Positions 8,766 to 16,950 are shown, counted from the first letter of the stretch. The stretch is DNA of 49,285 bases from Paenibacillus profundus (GCF_021369635.1 NZ_JAJNBZ010000041.1:1-49285); one strand, 5' to 3'. Numbers and translations are program-made. Notes: a model not told the origin generated them from the sequence alone.

Positions 8766-9620
8766 ATGAACCGAAAGGAGCTTGCGCAGGATACGCTTCG
8801 CTATATCCGGCAGGGATATTATGAATGGAATGGGCAAAAGGTGGACTTCTCGGCTCTACAGCAATATTCGGAGGACAACAGCATTCTTATTGCGCCTGAA
8901 CAGGGTATGGAATTGGTAAAGAGCTGTAAGCTGCCGCCAAATGGGAACCAGGCACAACAACGCGCAGCCAACGAGGCCACCGTTAAAGCGATTCTGGATG
9001 CCGCCCAAGCGGGGATTCGCGGCGTCGGGGTGCTTAACTTTGCAAGCGCGAAAAATCCGGGCGGCGGATTTCTAAACGGTGCGATGGCACAGGAGGAAAG
9101 TCTCGCCGCTTCAAGCGGCCTGTACGGAGCGCAGCTGCGCAACGAGGCCTATTATGTGGCTAATCGCGCCTGCCGCTCCATGATGTATACCGATTATGCC
9201 ATCTATTCGCCGAATGTTGTATTTTTCCGAAATGAACGGTTTCAGCTTCTGGAGCAGCCGGTGACTGCTTCGGTTCTGACCTTGCCCGCCGTCAACTATG
9301 GCCAAGTGCTGTTGAAGGGTGAAGACAGCGAGAAGGCGAAGCGCGTGATGAAGGATCGCATGCGTATGGCGCTGGCGATCTTTGCGGATAGAGGAGATAA
9401 ATACTTGGTGCTCGGTGCGTATGGCTGCGGCGTATTCCGCAACAATCCGGTTGATGTGGCAGAATGGTGGCAACAACTGTTGGAGGTCGAGGGCTACGGC
9501 ACGCTGTTTGATGAAATTGTATTTGCTGTGTTGGATAGTTCCCGAAGCGGTTCATGCATCCGAGCCTTTGAAGACGTCTTTAGACCCGTTAAGTTGAGAA
9601 GTATCATAAATGACGGCTAA
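8766..9620 (+). CDS. Bacterial-type poly(ADP-ribose) glycohydrolase (TIGR02452/DUF2263 macrodomain)
   Basis: A 284-residue microbial PARG that removes ADP-ribose polymers or units. The catalytic signature of the family, Gly-Gly-Gly, seven residues, Gln-Glu-Glu, is complete (99-101 and 109-111, NPGGGFLNGAMAQEES). The N-terminal DUF2263 segment (about 1-80) is followed by the macrodomain, including LPAVNYG and the LVLGAYGCGVFRNNP loop that cradles the diphosphate. Ribosome site GGGGAG sits before the ATG. It is the third gene of the operon, with a strong terminator after it. With the NADAR and Nudix genes the cell could remove ADP-ribose from base or protein and then degrade the free ADP-ribose. 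No ADP-ribosyltransferase is encoded nearby. Confidence 0.92.
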   Translation: MNRKELAQDTLRYIRQGYYEWNGQKVDFSALQQYSEDNSILIAPEQGMELVKSCKLPPNGNQAQQRAANEATVKAILDAAQAGIRGVGVLNFASAKNPGGGFLNGAMAQEESLAASSGLYGAQLRNEAYYVANRACRSMMYTDYAIYSPNVVFFRNERFQLLEQPVTASVLTLPAVNYGQVLLKGEDSEKAKRVMKDRMRMALAIFADRGDKYLVLGAYGCGVFRNNPVDVAEWWQQLLEVEGYGTLFDEIVFAVLDSSRSGSCIRAFEDVFRPVKLRSIINDG

Positions 9621-9653
9621 ATCTGGTGCAGACTTTTATATCTGACAAATAGG

Positions 9654-9682
9654 TAAGCGTCTGATTACAGGCGCTTTTTTTG
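9654..9682 (+). terminator. Rho-independent terminator of the ADP-ribose operon
   Basis: Stem AAGCGTCTG against CAGGCGCTT with loop ATTA, followed by a run of T. One G-T pair in the stem. It closes the three-gene operon. Confidence 0.85.
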
Positions 9683-9694
9683 ATGCCTAAATGA

Positions 9695-9862
9695 ATATTC
9701 GGGTATTTACAGGAAACACTTGTGCACGGTTTTTTCGACGATAAGCCGAGCAAGGGGCCATTTGTACGGAAAACCATAAAATTCATGGATGGAACTTTCA
9801 TGACGGTATTTGAGTTGATCGAAACGAAGACGGGGAAGAAAAAGAAATACCAGTATGATTAG
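9695..9862 (+). pseudogene. Short coding remnant, lysine-rich C-terminus, unknown
   Basis: A stop-to-stop frame without a good start codon or ribosome site encodes about 55 residues. The part from FFDDKPSKGPFVRKT to the end KTGKKKKYQYD has the composition of a real protein tail. I do not recognise the family. It is read here as the surviving 3' end of a lost gene. The 100-residue hydrophobic frame on the opposite strand (9707-10009) overlaps it and lacks a ribosome site. Confidence 0.35.
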
Positions 9863-10131
9863 GAATACCGGTGAGGAAAATTGTGGAAGCGGAATAACGA
9901 ACCCCATAGCCATAAACAGCATCAAACCGTAACTGACATTGGAGGTCAGGTTTTGAACTCCAGGAATGGGGCACAGTTCCAAACCAATTATCATATTAAG
10001 TGGATTCATCGATTAATAACAAATATATAGTAAGACGAAGGTTTGCCAATATGAGAAGACTATGACAGTATATAAGCATATAAGGAACTCTTATATTAAA
10101 ACGGACAATCACGAATGGAGAAAATGAAACT
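9863..10131. other. Gene-free stretch before the PhnA-like gene
   Basis: No supported gene on the plus strand. The minus strand has an open hydrophobic stretch from 10009 (membrane-segment-like, SYGLMLFMAMGFVI) but no ribosome site, so it may be another fragment. The promoter of the next gene must lie here. Confidence 0.3.
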
Positions 10132-10473
10132 ATGTCTAATTTACCAAATTGCCCAAACTGTAATTCAGAATACACTTACGAAGATAGAGGTCTTTTTGTT
10201 TGCCCGGAATGCGGCCATGAGTGGTCTTTGGAATTACAAACCGAGAACAGTGAAGATAACAAGATCATCAAAGACGCAAATGGAAATATCTTAAACGACG
10301 GTGATTCTGTAACCGTAATCAAAGATCTGAAAGTAAAAGGAAGTTCATCGGTCGTAAAAATAGGCACAAAAGTAAAAAATATACGTTTGATTGATGGAGA
10401 TCACGATATTGATTGCAAAATTGACGGTTTTGGAGCCATGAAATTAAAGTCTGAATTTGTTAAGAAGATATAA
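10132..10473 (+). CDS. yjdM: PhnA/YjdM-family zinc-ribbon protein
   Basis: A 113-residue cytosolic protein of the PhnA family. The N-terminal zinc ribbon has two Cys pairs (C7/C10 in CPNC and C24/C27 in CPEC), followed by the compact PhnA beta domain with the landmarks [25 protein letters not shown] and GTKVKNIRL. It was named for an Escherichia coli phosphonate locus, but the family is not itself a phosphonate enzyme and its function is unsettled. GGAGA upstream serves as ribosome site. It stands alone and has its own terminator. Confidence 0.9.
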   Translation: MSNLPNCPNCNSEYTYEDRGLFVCPECGHEWSLELQTENSEDNKIIKDANGNILNDGDSVTVIKDLKVKGSSSVVKIGTKVKNIRLIDGDHDIDCKIDGFGAMKLKSEFVKKI

Positions 10474-10507
10474 ATGCGGTATTAATGAAACAGAACGAAT
10501 CTGTATT

Positions 10508-10540
10508 GGAAGCCCTCTGGCATGGAGGGCTTGTTCTATA
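10508..10540 (+). terminator. Terminator after the PhnA-like gene
   Basis: Stem AGCCCTC / GAGGGCT with a 7-base loop and a T-rich tail (TTGTTCTAT). It could also serve the convergent minus-strand gene. Confidence 0.75.
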
Positions 10541-10571
10541 TCTTGCTTTGAGATCCTGAGCTGTGACTAGA

Positions 10572-11294
10572 TTATTCCCCTTGATGAGAACTCCCGCAAT
10601 TGCTGTTTCGTTCTAGTTCCAAAGGCAAAAAAGCATATGTTCCATTCTTAATGATCTCACATCTGCGAACGGGAATAGGATGTTTGAAAATGGGCCCATC
10701 GATTACTGTGGTATGGAACTCTCCACCTTCTCCGCATGGGTCAATACCGCGATCTTCAAGCTCCTTCACATATTCATGGGTTAACATTCGCCCTAAATCG
10801 TCTTCCCTCATTCCTAATGATAAATTTACGGTGACAAGGATCGTTACAAATCCTAGATTGATGAACTCTTGGACAACTTCAAGATGATTCATTTCCCATA
10901 GAGGCATCCCAAGCTTTAATCCGGCATTTTTCGTAACCCTGTCATGCCAACAACCATGAGCAGGCACATCCAAATCTCCAGTTACTAATACTTCTGCTCC
11001 CTGATTCTTAGCTTGTTCTAGAAGGCCCATAAAGATTGTTTCATAATCTGTCCAACTCGCAGCTGCAGTATATACAGGCAATCCTATCGATTCAGCTTGA
11101 GCGCGTATTAGCTCTGGAGGCATTCCATGGGATCGGGAACGTTTCCCTTCTTCCTCCAACATCACGATTAGTCCAACTGCTTCTCCAACCTTCATTGCTT
11201 TATATAGAGCTAACACACTATCCTTTCCTCCACTAAAAGAAGCAATGAATTTATGCCCGCTAGCTCCATTTTTCCAATCTATTATTTCTGTCAT
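10572..11294 (-). CDS. Dph6-like PP-loop ATP pyrophosphatase
   Basis: A 240-residue protein of the diphthine-ammonia ligase (MJ0570) family. These N-type ATP pyrophosphatases adenylate a carboxyl group before amidation. The PP-loop SGGKDS is at 21-26. The family-specific LVTGDLDVPAHGCWHDRV stretch and the GEGGEFHTTVIDGPIF motif near the C-terminus are present. Bacteria have no diphthamide, so the archaeal/eukaryotic reaction cannot be its job; bacterial relatives are suspected to act on another small-molecule or cofactor carboxylate. It lies downstream of a GNAT gene on the same strand with a 126-base gap, so co-transcription is possible but not obvious. The C-terminal dozen residues (ERNSNCGSSHQGE) look unstructured. 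Confidence 0.85.
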   Translation of the reverse strand: MTEIIDWKNGASGHKFIASFSGGKDSVLALYKAMKVGEAVGLIVMLEEEGKRSRSHGMPPELIRAQAESIGLPVYTAAASWTDYETIFMGLLEQAKNQGAEVLVTGDLDVPAHGCWHDRVTKNAGLKLGMPLWEMNHLEVVQEFINLGFVTILVTVNLSLGMREDDLGRMLTHEYVKELEDRGIDPCGEGGEFHTTVIDGPIFKHPIPVRRCEIIKNGTYAFLPLELERNSNCGSSHQGE

Positions 11295-11420
11295 TCATCT
11301 CTTTCCCCTCTGTTGTTTATGGCTTTTGCACGATGCCTGTGGGCTAGATCTAATGGTTTCATTCTATCACTAAAAAGATCGAAGCAATATGCGCAGTATC
11401 ATCATTGAAAACGAATAAAG

Positions 11421-11927
11421 CTAACCGTTCCCCAGATCCAGGTGTAAGATGAGCAATTCACCTTTACGGCCGTCTGCACGAAGGCCTTTATCTTCAAAAC
11501 CACATTTTTTATATATGTATTGCGCTTGCGCATTCGAATGATTTACGGCCAATATAATCTCATTTTTATTCGGAAAATGTTTTCGAACAAAGGTTGGCAG
11601 CAGCAACAGTGATTTTTGGGAAACCCCCTTTCCCTGCATGGATGAATCGACTGAATAGGCTCTTAGCAGAATGGCGTCTTGGTTGTCACTATAGTTCTTA
11701 ACTCCTTCCCATCCATGAAGCACAAAGAAACCAACTGGAGTATTATCACTCAAGATTAGAATGGGGTGCCGATCATTTTCTTGTTCACAGGTTGCTATAG
11801 CCTCCAGCGGCAGTGCCGTAAGGTTTTTTTGTTCCTCTGACAAGTGATATTTTTCAAGTTGTGATCGATAGATTGGTTGGTAGAAATCGAGGCTTACGAT
11901 ATCTTTCTGAACGGTCTGAGACAACAT
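11421..11927 (-). CDS. GNAT-family N-acetyltransferase
   Basis: A 168-residue acetyl-CoA-dependent acetyltransferase. Motif A reads LLRAYSVDSSMQGKGVSQKSLL (about 85-106), with the Q-G-K-G pyrophosphate loop, and motif B with the NHSNAQAQYIYKKCGFE stretch (about 128-144) ends in the usual Tyr/Phe region. The ligand is not recognisable; small amines or amino acids are usual for such stand-alone forms. AAGGGTGG upstream of the ATG supports the start. Confidence 0.88.
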   Translation of the reverse strand: MLSQTVQKDIVSLDFYQPIYRSQLEKYHLSEEQKNLTALPLEAIATCEQENDRHPILILSDNTPVGFFVLHGWEGVKNYSDNQDAILLRAYSVDSSMQGKGVSQKSLLLLPTFVRKHFPNKNEIILAVNHSNAQAQYIYKKCGFEDKGLRADGRKGELLILHLDLGNG

Positions 11928-12094
11928 GAATGTCCACCCTTCTTGTTTCGATAATCATTGAAAGAAGCTTGTCTGAAAGGAATTTGCAGCGGGCACAAAG
12001 AATAGGATAGTACAAATACGTTTACAAAAAACGGAAGATGCATGAAATTGGAGTGTTTTTGCTAAAAACAATGAAATGAAAGGAGCGATTCCTT

Positions 12095-12766
12095 TTGATC
12101 AAGTATGGGCTGCCCGCACTCATCGTTGTCATGAGTATCCTCTACATTTTCATTATTCCTGGCGAGCCGCAAGCGGCCAAACTGCTGTTTAAATTAATTC
12201 CGATGTGGCTGATTATCGCTTATGGATGCCTTCAAATGCCCTCCAATAGAAAGAGTTGTCATTGGGTTATCTGGATCGGGTTATTTTTCTGCATGCTGGG
12301 CGACGGGCTGCTGGTCTGGTTTGTCGTTGGCCTGTCCGCATTCCTCATCGGGCATCTGTTTTATTTGATCGGTTTTATTGGCAGATGGCGCTATTCAAAA
12401 ATGCGCTTCAGTGCGATCGTTCCGATCCTATTATATGCTGCGTTCATGAGTTGGCAGCTCATTCAAGCGTTGATTCGTGACGGCGATGCTTCCTTAATCG
12501 CACCTATTCTCGTCTATATTATCATCATCTCCTTGATGACTTGGTCGGCCATCATGACCGGCAACAAGCTGGCGGCTGCCGGAAGCATTTTGTTTGCGGC
12601 ATCGGATTCCATTTTATCCTGGAACATGTTTGTGTCTGAAGTCGCCTTCGCGGAACCGTTAATTATGATAACATATTACGCCGCCCAATTTTTCATTGCT
12701 TCCAGCCTGAGGACAATTGCACACGACAAGAGCAGCATTATAATTAATTCGGTTCACCGCGTCTGA
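12095..12766 (+). CDS. YhhN-family membrane protein (lysoplasmalogenase-like)
   Basis: A 223-residue polytopic membrane protein with about eight hydrophobic segments and the YhhN/TMEM86 landmarks: Asp in the second-third membrane region (FCMLGDGLLVW) and the GHLFYLIGF motif, with a later FAASDSILSWN. Family members hydrolyse lysoplasmalogens or related ether lipids in the membrane, though bacterial substrates are often unknown. The TTG start is favoured by AAGGAG nine bases upstream. It is a single gene with a tiny palindrome but no strong terminator after it. Confidence 0.85.
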   Translation: MIKYGLPALIVVMSILYIFIIPGEPQAAKLLFKLIPMWLIIAYGCLQMPSNRKSCHWVIWIGLFFCMLGDGLLVWFVVGLSAFLIGHLFYLIGFIGRWRYSKMRFSAIVPILLYAAFMSWQLIQALIRDGDASLIAPILVYIIIISLMTWSAIMTGNKLAAAGSILFAASDSILSWNMFVSEVAFAEPLIMITYYAAQFFIASSLRTIAHDKSSIIINSVHRV

Positions 12767-12875
12767 GGGTTAGGCCTTAACCAGATCGCAATCGCCATCT
12801 TCTCTAAATTCAGAGTTTTAAGAAGTTCACATGCTCTTTCCATCCGATGTTGGATAACAAAGTCGATTGGACGAG

Positions 12876-13062
12876 AGCATTCAAACAACCTCTTTCGTAA
12901 CTTCCCTTTTCATTAAACTAAATCTTTTATCTCCATCAATATTAGACATTCCACATAAATTAATCCAGCAACTTATGCTCCCAACAGCACAGGAAATTTT
13001 CCTATCCGCGATATTGCTGTTAGTGTCGGCTACGGTAATCCGCTATATTTCAGCAGAGCGAA
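12876..13062 (+). pseudogene. Decayed AraC-family regulator, DNA-binding end
   Basis: Two frames together spell the HTH region of an AraC protein. The first reads LLSPSILDIPHKLIQQLML (about 12917-12976), matching the usual 'gl-SPSqYl..R...Aq-LML' stretch. After a frame change at about 12977-12983 the second reads NSTGNFPIRDIAVSVGYGNP and then LYFSRA, up to 13060, the classic second HTH. No full-length gene remains upstream. AraC genes next to siderophore-binding proteins are typical of Btr-type siderophore-sensing regulation in Bacillales, so this was probably the activator of the iron operon that follows. The single 70-residue frame here is not a real protein. Confidence 0.7.
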
Positions 13063-13153
13063 GAACAAAACGCGGATAGATTTGATAATAGTGTATGTTG
13101 CATTTGTTATTTGTGTATTTGCATTTAGAGGAGTCCTTGCTACACTACTAGAT
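13063..13153 (+). repeat. Copy A of a duplicated pre-iron-gene segment
   Basis: The 90 or so bases before the Fur box resemble those at 17085-17152: both contain ATTTGCATTT, then AGTCCTTGCTACA, then the Fur box, and the similarity resumes at the ribosome-site region. The segments look like duplicates of one ancestral regulator-operator-binding-protein cassette. Confidence 0.55.
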
Positions 13154-13172
13154 GAGAATGATTATCGTTATT
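13154..13172 (+). promoter_or_regulatory. Fur box of the LLM/reductase/lipoprotein operon
   Basis: GAGAATGATTATCGTTATT matches the 19-bp Fur consensus at 16 of 19 positions. It lies 106 bases before the operon's first start codon, consistent with iron repression. Confidence 0.8.
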
Positions 13173-13277
13173 ATTTGGTTTGATAATGAACAATATTCGT
13201 TCTTATAAATGTGCATCCGATTAGTGATTTCTGAGCGGATGACCATTTTATCATACCGGAAAGGGCGGTAGCTGCAA

Positions 13278-14582
13278 GTGAATGCAAATAGGCAATTATG
13301 CATCGGATTTTCTTTATCGGCAACCTGGATGAAAGGACACAGCTGGAGGCGTCCGGATAGCGGCGTGGAGAAGATGGAGTCGATTGATTATTATATTGAA
13401 TTGGCCAAACTGGCGGAGAAGGCAAAGCTCGATTTTCTGTTCAGGGCAGATTATCTTTATATTAGTCCGCAAATGCTAGGTGATTCTGCTAATTTTGGCA
13501 GTCCTGACCCTACGGTCATGTTTGCGGCGATTGCTCGTGAGACGGATCGGATCGGACTGGTAACGACGGTTTCCACGACCTTCAATCCGCCGTATGTTGT
13601 AGCCAGGCAGCTTCAGTCTTTGCACTGGCTTAGCAGTGGACGTACCGGTTGGAACATTGTAACTTCGATTGAAGGAGCGGAAAATTTCAGTGATTCGCCT
13701 ATGCCTTCTCCGCAAGAAAGGTATGCGAGAGCAAGGGAATTTACTGATGTAGTGCGCGAGCTTTGGGCAAGTTTCCCGCGTGAAGCGATCCTAATTGATC
13801 GGGAGTCAGGCAAATTTTCTGATCCGGATCAAGTTTCCTCCATCAATCATTCAGGTGAGTTCTTCAGTGTCAAGGGACCGCTCACTCTACCCGCCCATAA
13901 ATCAGGAACCATTCCTTTATTTCAAGCAGGCGCATCGGATATTGGACGAGATTTCGCTTCTTCAGTATCGGATGCCATTTTTGCGGCGATGCCTGATCTT
14001 GAGTCGGGGGTGGAGTTACGGAGCGATCTGAGGAGAAGAGCGGAGGAGCATGGACGTCATCCGAACTCGATCAAGGTTTTGCCGGGACTATATTTTTTCT
14101 TGGCCGATACTCGCGAGGAAGCACAGGCATTGTTCGAGGCTGCGAACGCACACTTCAGTATCGAACGTAGACATGCAGCGCTTAAATCTGTGTTGGACCT
14201 TGATTTAAGCAATTTTGAATTGAATGATCGCGTGACCGCCGATATGCTTCCCGATCCGAATCAACCAGTCCGCAGCCGAACGCATGCTGAACTGCTTCGG
14301 AGATATATTATAAACTATCAGCCTACAGTAGCAGAGGTTTTGTCAAGGCCGGAGGTCTTAGGGTCTGCACACTGGGTTTCGGTTGGAACAGTTGAAGACG
14401 TGCTGAACGATATTATGGAACGGTTCGAAGCAGGCGCGATCGACGGTTTTATCGCTCTTCCGGGCGGGTCGGAACAATCGATGGAGTTATTTTTTGAAAA
14501 GCTGATGCCGCAGCTGGTAGAACAGGGCTTGTTCAGAGGCGAATATACAGGCTCGACCTTGAAAGAGCATTTAGGCATTTAA
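13278..14582 (+). CDS. LLM-class flavin monooxygenase (NtaA/SnaA/DszA type)
   Basis: A 434-residue FMNH2-dependent monooxygenase of the bacterial luciferase-like class. The family pattern is clear: GFSLSATWMKGHSWRRPDSG at the start, IDYYIELAKLAEKAKLDFLFRADY, SPDPTVMFAAIARETDRIGLVTTVST, LSSGRTGWNIVTS, and the IPLFQAGASDIGRDFAS FMN-phosphate region. NtaA, EmoA and SnaA relatives attack metal chelators such as nitrilotriacetate and EDTA, or sulfur compounds, using FMNH2 from a partner reductase. Being Fur-controlled and followed by a reductase and a siderophore-binding lipoprotein, this one probably opens or modifies an imported iron chelate; the substrate is unknown. The start is GTG with AAGGG upstream; an ATG four bases later is out of frame. 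First gene of a three-gene operon. Confidence 0.85.
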   Translation: MNANRQLCIGFSLSATWMKGHSWRRPDSGVEKMESIDYYIELAKLAEKAKLDFLFRADYLYISPQMLGDSANFGSPDPTVMFAAIARETDRIGLVTTVSTTFNPPYVVARQLQSLHWLSSGRTGWNIVTSIEGAENFSDSPMPSPQERYARAREFTDVVRELWASFPREAILIDRESGKFSDPDQVSSINHSGEFFSVKGPLTLPAHKSGTIPLFQAGASDIGRDFASSVSDAIFAAMPDLESGVELRSDLRRRAEEHGRHPNSIKVLPGLYFFLADTREEAQALFEAANAHFSIERRHAALKSVLDLDLSNFELNDRVTADMLPDPNQPVRSRTHAELLRRYIINYQPTVAEVLSRPEVLGSAHWVSVGTVEDVLNDIMERFEAGAIDGFIALPGGSEQSMELFFEKLMPQLVEQGLFRGEYTGSTLKEHLGI

Positions 14583-14641
14583 CATCTGGTATGTAGAATA
14601 TGCTAATCAGCTGTATCCATATAAAGTGAGGAGACTGTACG

Positions 14642-15688
14642 ATGCATGATAAGGAATTGTTTGATGTCACGATTGTAGGTGGCGGGCCTGCAGGGTTGTT
14701 CGCCGCATTCTATAGCGGTTTGCGTGAAATGAAAACGAAAATCATAGAATTTCAGCCTTTTCTGGGCGGTAAGGTGCATGTCTATCCGGAGAAGATGATC
14801 TGGGATGTGGGGGGATTAACACCTGTTCCCGGCTCGCAATTGATCGAACAAATGGTTGCTCAAGGATTGACGTTCCAGCCAGAGGTTGTACATGGGGAAA
14901 AGGTTGTATCCATATCCCAAGATGAAGAAGATTGTTTCGTTTTGCATACCGCTTCCGGCCAGACACATCGTTCAAAGACGGTAATTTTAGCTGTTGGCGG
15001 AGGAATTCTAAAACCGATTAAACTGGATATCGAAGGCGCAGAGCGATTCGAAGTCACTAACTTGCATTATACCGTAAAATCGCTTTCACGTTTTAAAGAG
15101 AAAACGGTTTTAATTTCAGGTGGCGGAAATTCAGCCATTGACTGGGCCAATGAATTGGAGCCGGTAGCCGAGCGCGTTTATTTAACGTATCGGAAAGATA
15201 CATTAAAAGGCCATGAGGCTGAAATATCACGCCTTGAGAACAGCTCTATTGAGTGCATGCTAAACACATCGATCGAAAAACTGATCGCGGCAGCGGATCA
15301 CGAAAAAATTGAAACCGTTGTGCTGAAAGGAAACGATGACGGAACGACATTTGAGCTGGCAGTAGACGAGGTTATTATTAATCACGGTTATGAACGCGAC
15401 AAAGATTTGCTGGCCAACAGCGAGGTTAAAATCGAGCTGAAGGATTATTGGATCGCAGGCTCATCAATGAGCGAGACATCAGTGCCAGGCATTTATGCAG
15501 CAGGGGATATTTTACACCATGAAGGAAAGCTGCATCTGATTGCGGGAGCATTCCAGGATGCAGCGAATGCTGTGAATAAAGCTAAGCAATATATCTCGCC
15601 TGATGCCAATGCGTATGGGATGGTATCCTCGCATAATGACCTGTTCTCACCAAAAAACCGTGAACTGATGAAGCATTTGTATACCTAA
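14642..15688 (+). CDS. Ferredoxin/flavodoxin-NADP reductase, YumC/IruO type
   Basis: A 348-residue thioredoxin-reductase-like FAD enzyme without the redox-active Cys pair. It carries the FAD loop VTIVGGGPAGLFAAFYSGLR near the start, the NADP loop ISGGGNSAIDWANEL in the middle and the terminal FAD motif YAAGDILHH. Relatives reduce ferredoxin or flavodoxin (YumC), and in Staphylococcus aureus IruO supplies electrons to haem oxygenase and to iron release from siderophores. The partner here could be the LLM monooxygenase (as flavin reductase) or a ferric chelate directly. A close paralogue lies at 26099-27154, also Fur-controlled. Ribosome site GAGGAG; the gap to the monooxygenase is 59 bases and to the lipoprotein 27. 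Confidence 0.9.
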   Translation: MHDKELFDVTIVGGGPAGLFAAFYSGLREMKTKIIEFQPFLGGKVHVYPEKMIWDVGGLTPVPGSQLIEQMVAQGLTFQPEVVHGEKVVSISQDEEDCFVLHTASGQTHRSKTVILAVGGGILKPIKLDIEGAERFEVTNLHYTVKSLSRFKEKTVLISGGGNSAIDWANELEPVAERVYLTYRKDTLKGHEAEISRLENSSIECMLNTSIEKLIAAADHEKIETVVLKGNDDGTTFELAVDEVIINHGYERDKDLLANSEVKIELKDYWIAGSSMSETSVPGIYAAGDILHHEGKLHLIAGAFQDAANAVNKAKQYISPDANAYGMVSSHNDLFSPKNRELMKHLYT

Positions 15689-15715
15689 AATTGAAATTGT
15701 GTTGGAGGAAGCGAC

Positions 15716-16726
15716 ATGAATAGATGGATTTGCTTGGTTGTCCCGCTTGTAATACTGATCGGAGCGCTGACCGGATGTTCCGGAACGTCCGCAGGGAACA
15801 AGCCTTCGACAAACGCTGCCAATGTGCATGAAAATGGGCAGCCAAGCGGGGCAAGTATGCCTGAAGCGGGCATGCCCGAGAAGGGCGTATGGCCAAGAAC
15901 GATAACGGACGCCGCCGGTAATAAGATAGTATTTAAGGAACGGCCGGAGCGTATAGCAGTGCTCCATCCCTTGTATTTGGATTATTTTTTCGCGTTGGAC
16001 ACGCCTCCAATTGCCTCGGGCAACGCAGCGAATGCGATGAAGGAATTCGCCACTTTGCAGCCTTATGCCGAAACGGCCGAGATAGCAGATTTGGGCAGCG
16101 GAAGGGACTTGAATATGGAAGCGATCATTGCTGCAAATCCTGATGTGATCGTAACCTTCAAAGGCCATATTGATGCGAATTATGATGAGTTAAGCAAGAT
16201 TGCTCCTGTTATCCAAATCGACTACAGTGATTCTTGGGAAAAGACAACGATGATTTGCGCCCAGATTATCGGCAAAGAGGAATTGGCGGAGCAGCTTATC
16301 AATGAAACCAAAGAAGTTATTGAGAAAACGAAAGAGCAGTTGGGTGATCTGAAAAATAAAAGCTTCGCCTTACTGAGGGTTGACGGCAAAGCCAATTTTA
16401 CTGCTCAAGGGACTAAAAACACAATGTACTATAACGAAACAGCGGGATTTGGGCTGATGAAGCCAGATAGATATCCTGAAGACAATGCAATGCTTTCCCT
16501 GGAGGCTTTGGCGGAAATGAATCCGGATTACATTATTATCCAGCATGATCTTAACGTTGCAAAGGCAGCAGTCCAAGAAAAAGAGGCTTTAGCTGTGTGG
16601 AACTCACTGAAGGCCGTGAAAAACAATCATGTTCTATTTTTCGATAATTCCCTCAATACAGGAAGCGTCCTGGCTATCCGCCTGGCTGCAGAGAATTTTA
16701 TGGGATTGGAGAGAGATAATAAATAA
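15716..16726 (+). CDS. Siderophore/iron-chelate-binding lipoprotein
   Basis: A 336-residue PeriBP_2-type substrate-binding lipoprotein. The signal peptide ends in LTGC with Cys21 as the lipidation site, followed by a long Ser/Asn/Gly/Pro-rich linker (about 22-55). The binding fold has the family stretch RPERIAVLHPLYLDYFFAL, then LNMEAIIAANPDVIVTFKG and a long central helix. It captures ferric siderophore or another chelate outside the membrane and delivers it to a FecCD permease. No permease or ATPase is encoded beside it, so it probably uses the permeases at 22876-24890. GGAGG sits at the right distance before the ATG. Last gene of the Fur operon; a terminator follows. Confidence 0.88.
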   Translation: MNRWICLVVPLVILIGALTGCSGTSAGNKPSTNAANVHENGQPSGASMPEAGMPEKGVWPRTITDAAGNKIVFKERPERIAVLHPLYLDYFFALDTPPIASGNAANAMKEFATLQPYAETAEIADLGSGRDLNMEAIIAANPDVIVTFKGHIDANYDELSKIAPVIQIDYSDSWEKTTMICAQIIGKEELAEQLINETKEVIEKTKEQLGDLKNKSFALLRVDGKANFTAQGTKNTMYYNETAGFGLMKPDRYPEDNAMLSLEALAEMNPDYIIIQHDLNVAKAAVQEKEALAVWNSLKAVKNNHVLFFDNSLNTGSVLAIRLAAENFMGLERDNK

Positions 16727-16741
16727 AAAACGGAGCAATGA

Positions 16742-16770
16742 AAGCCGCCAAGTAGGCGGCTTATTTGTCA
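16742..16770 (+). terminator. Terminator of the Fur-controlled operon
   Basis: Perfect stem AAGCCGCC / GGCGGCTT with loop AAGTA and tail ATTTGT. Confidence 0.85.
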
Positions 16771-16950
16771 AGTGACACAAAAGTGTCTACATTGTGGGGA
16801 GAATGTTGCGGCATTGATCGGTAGACTGGGTTCACACAGATCGTTCAACTGCCAGCTCGATTATGAAAATAAGCGGGGATCAATTCTTTGGATCAATGAG
16901 AAATTCTGCTCTTACTCTTAATCCAGCCGTTGCTAAGAGGCAAACTGAAA
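16771..16950. other. Gene-free stretch, unassigned
   Basis: No supported gene. It is likely the decayed upstream part of the AraC remnant that begins near 16950, but no motif can be named. Confidence 0.25.

Noticed and set aside
9707..10009. A 100-residue hydrophobic frame on the minus strand
   Set aside because: No ribosome site, and it overlaps a more protein-like frame on the plus strand. Kept only as a remark.
12867..13079. A 70-residue open frame read as a small membrane protein
   Set aside because: It has no good ribosome site, and its sequence is better explained as an AraC-type HTH read partly in the wrong frame after a shift.
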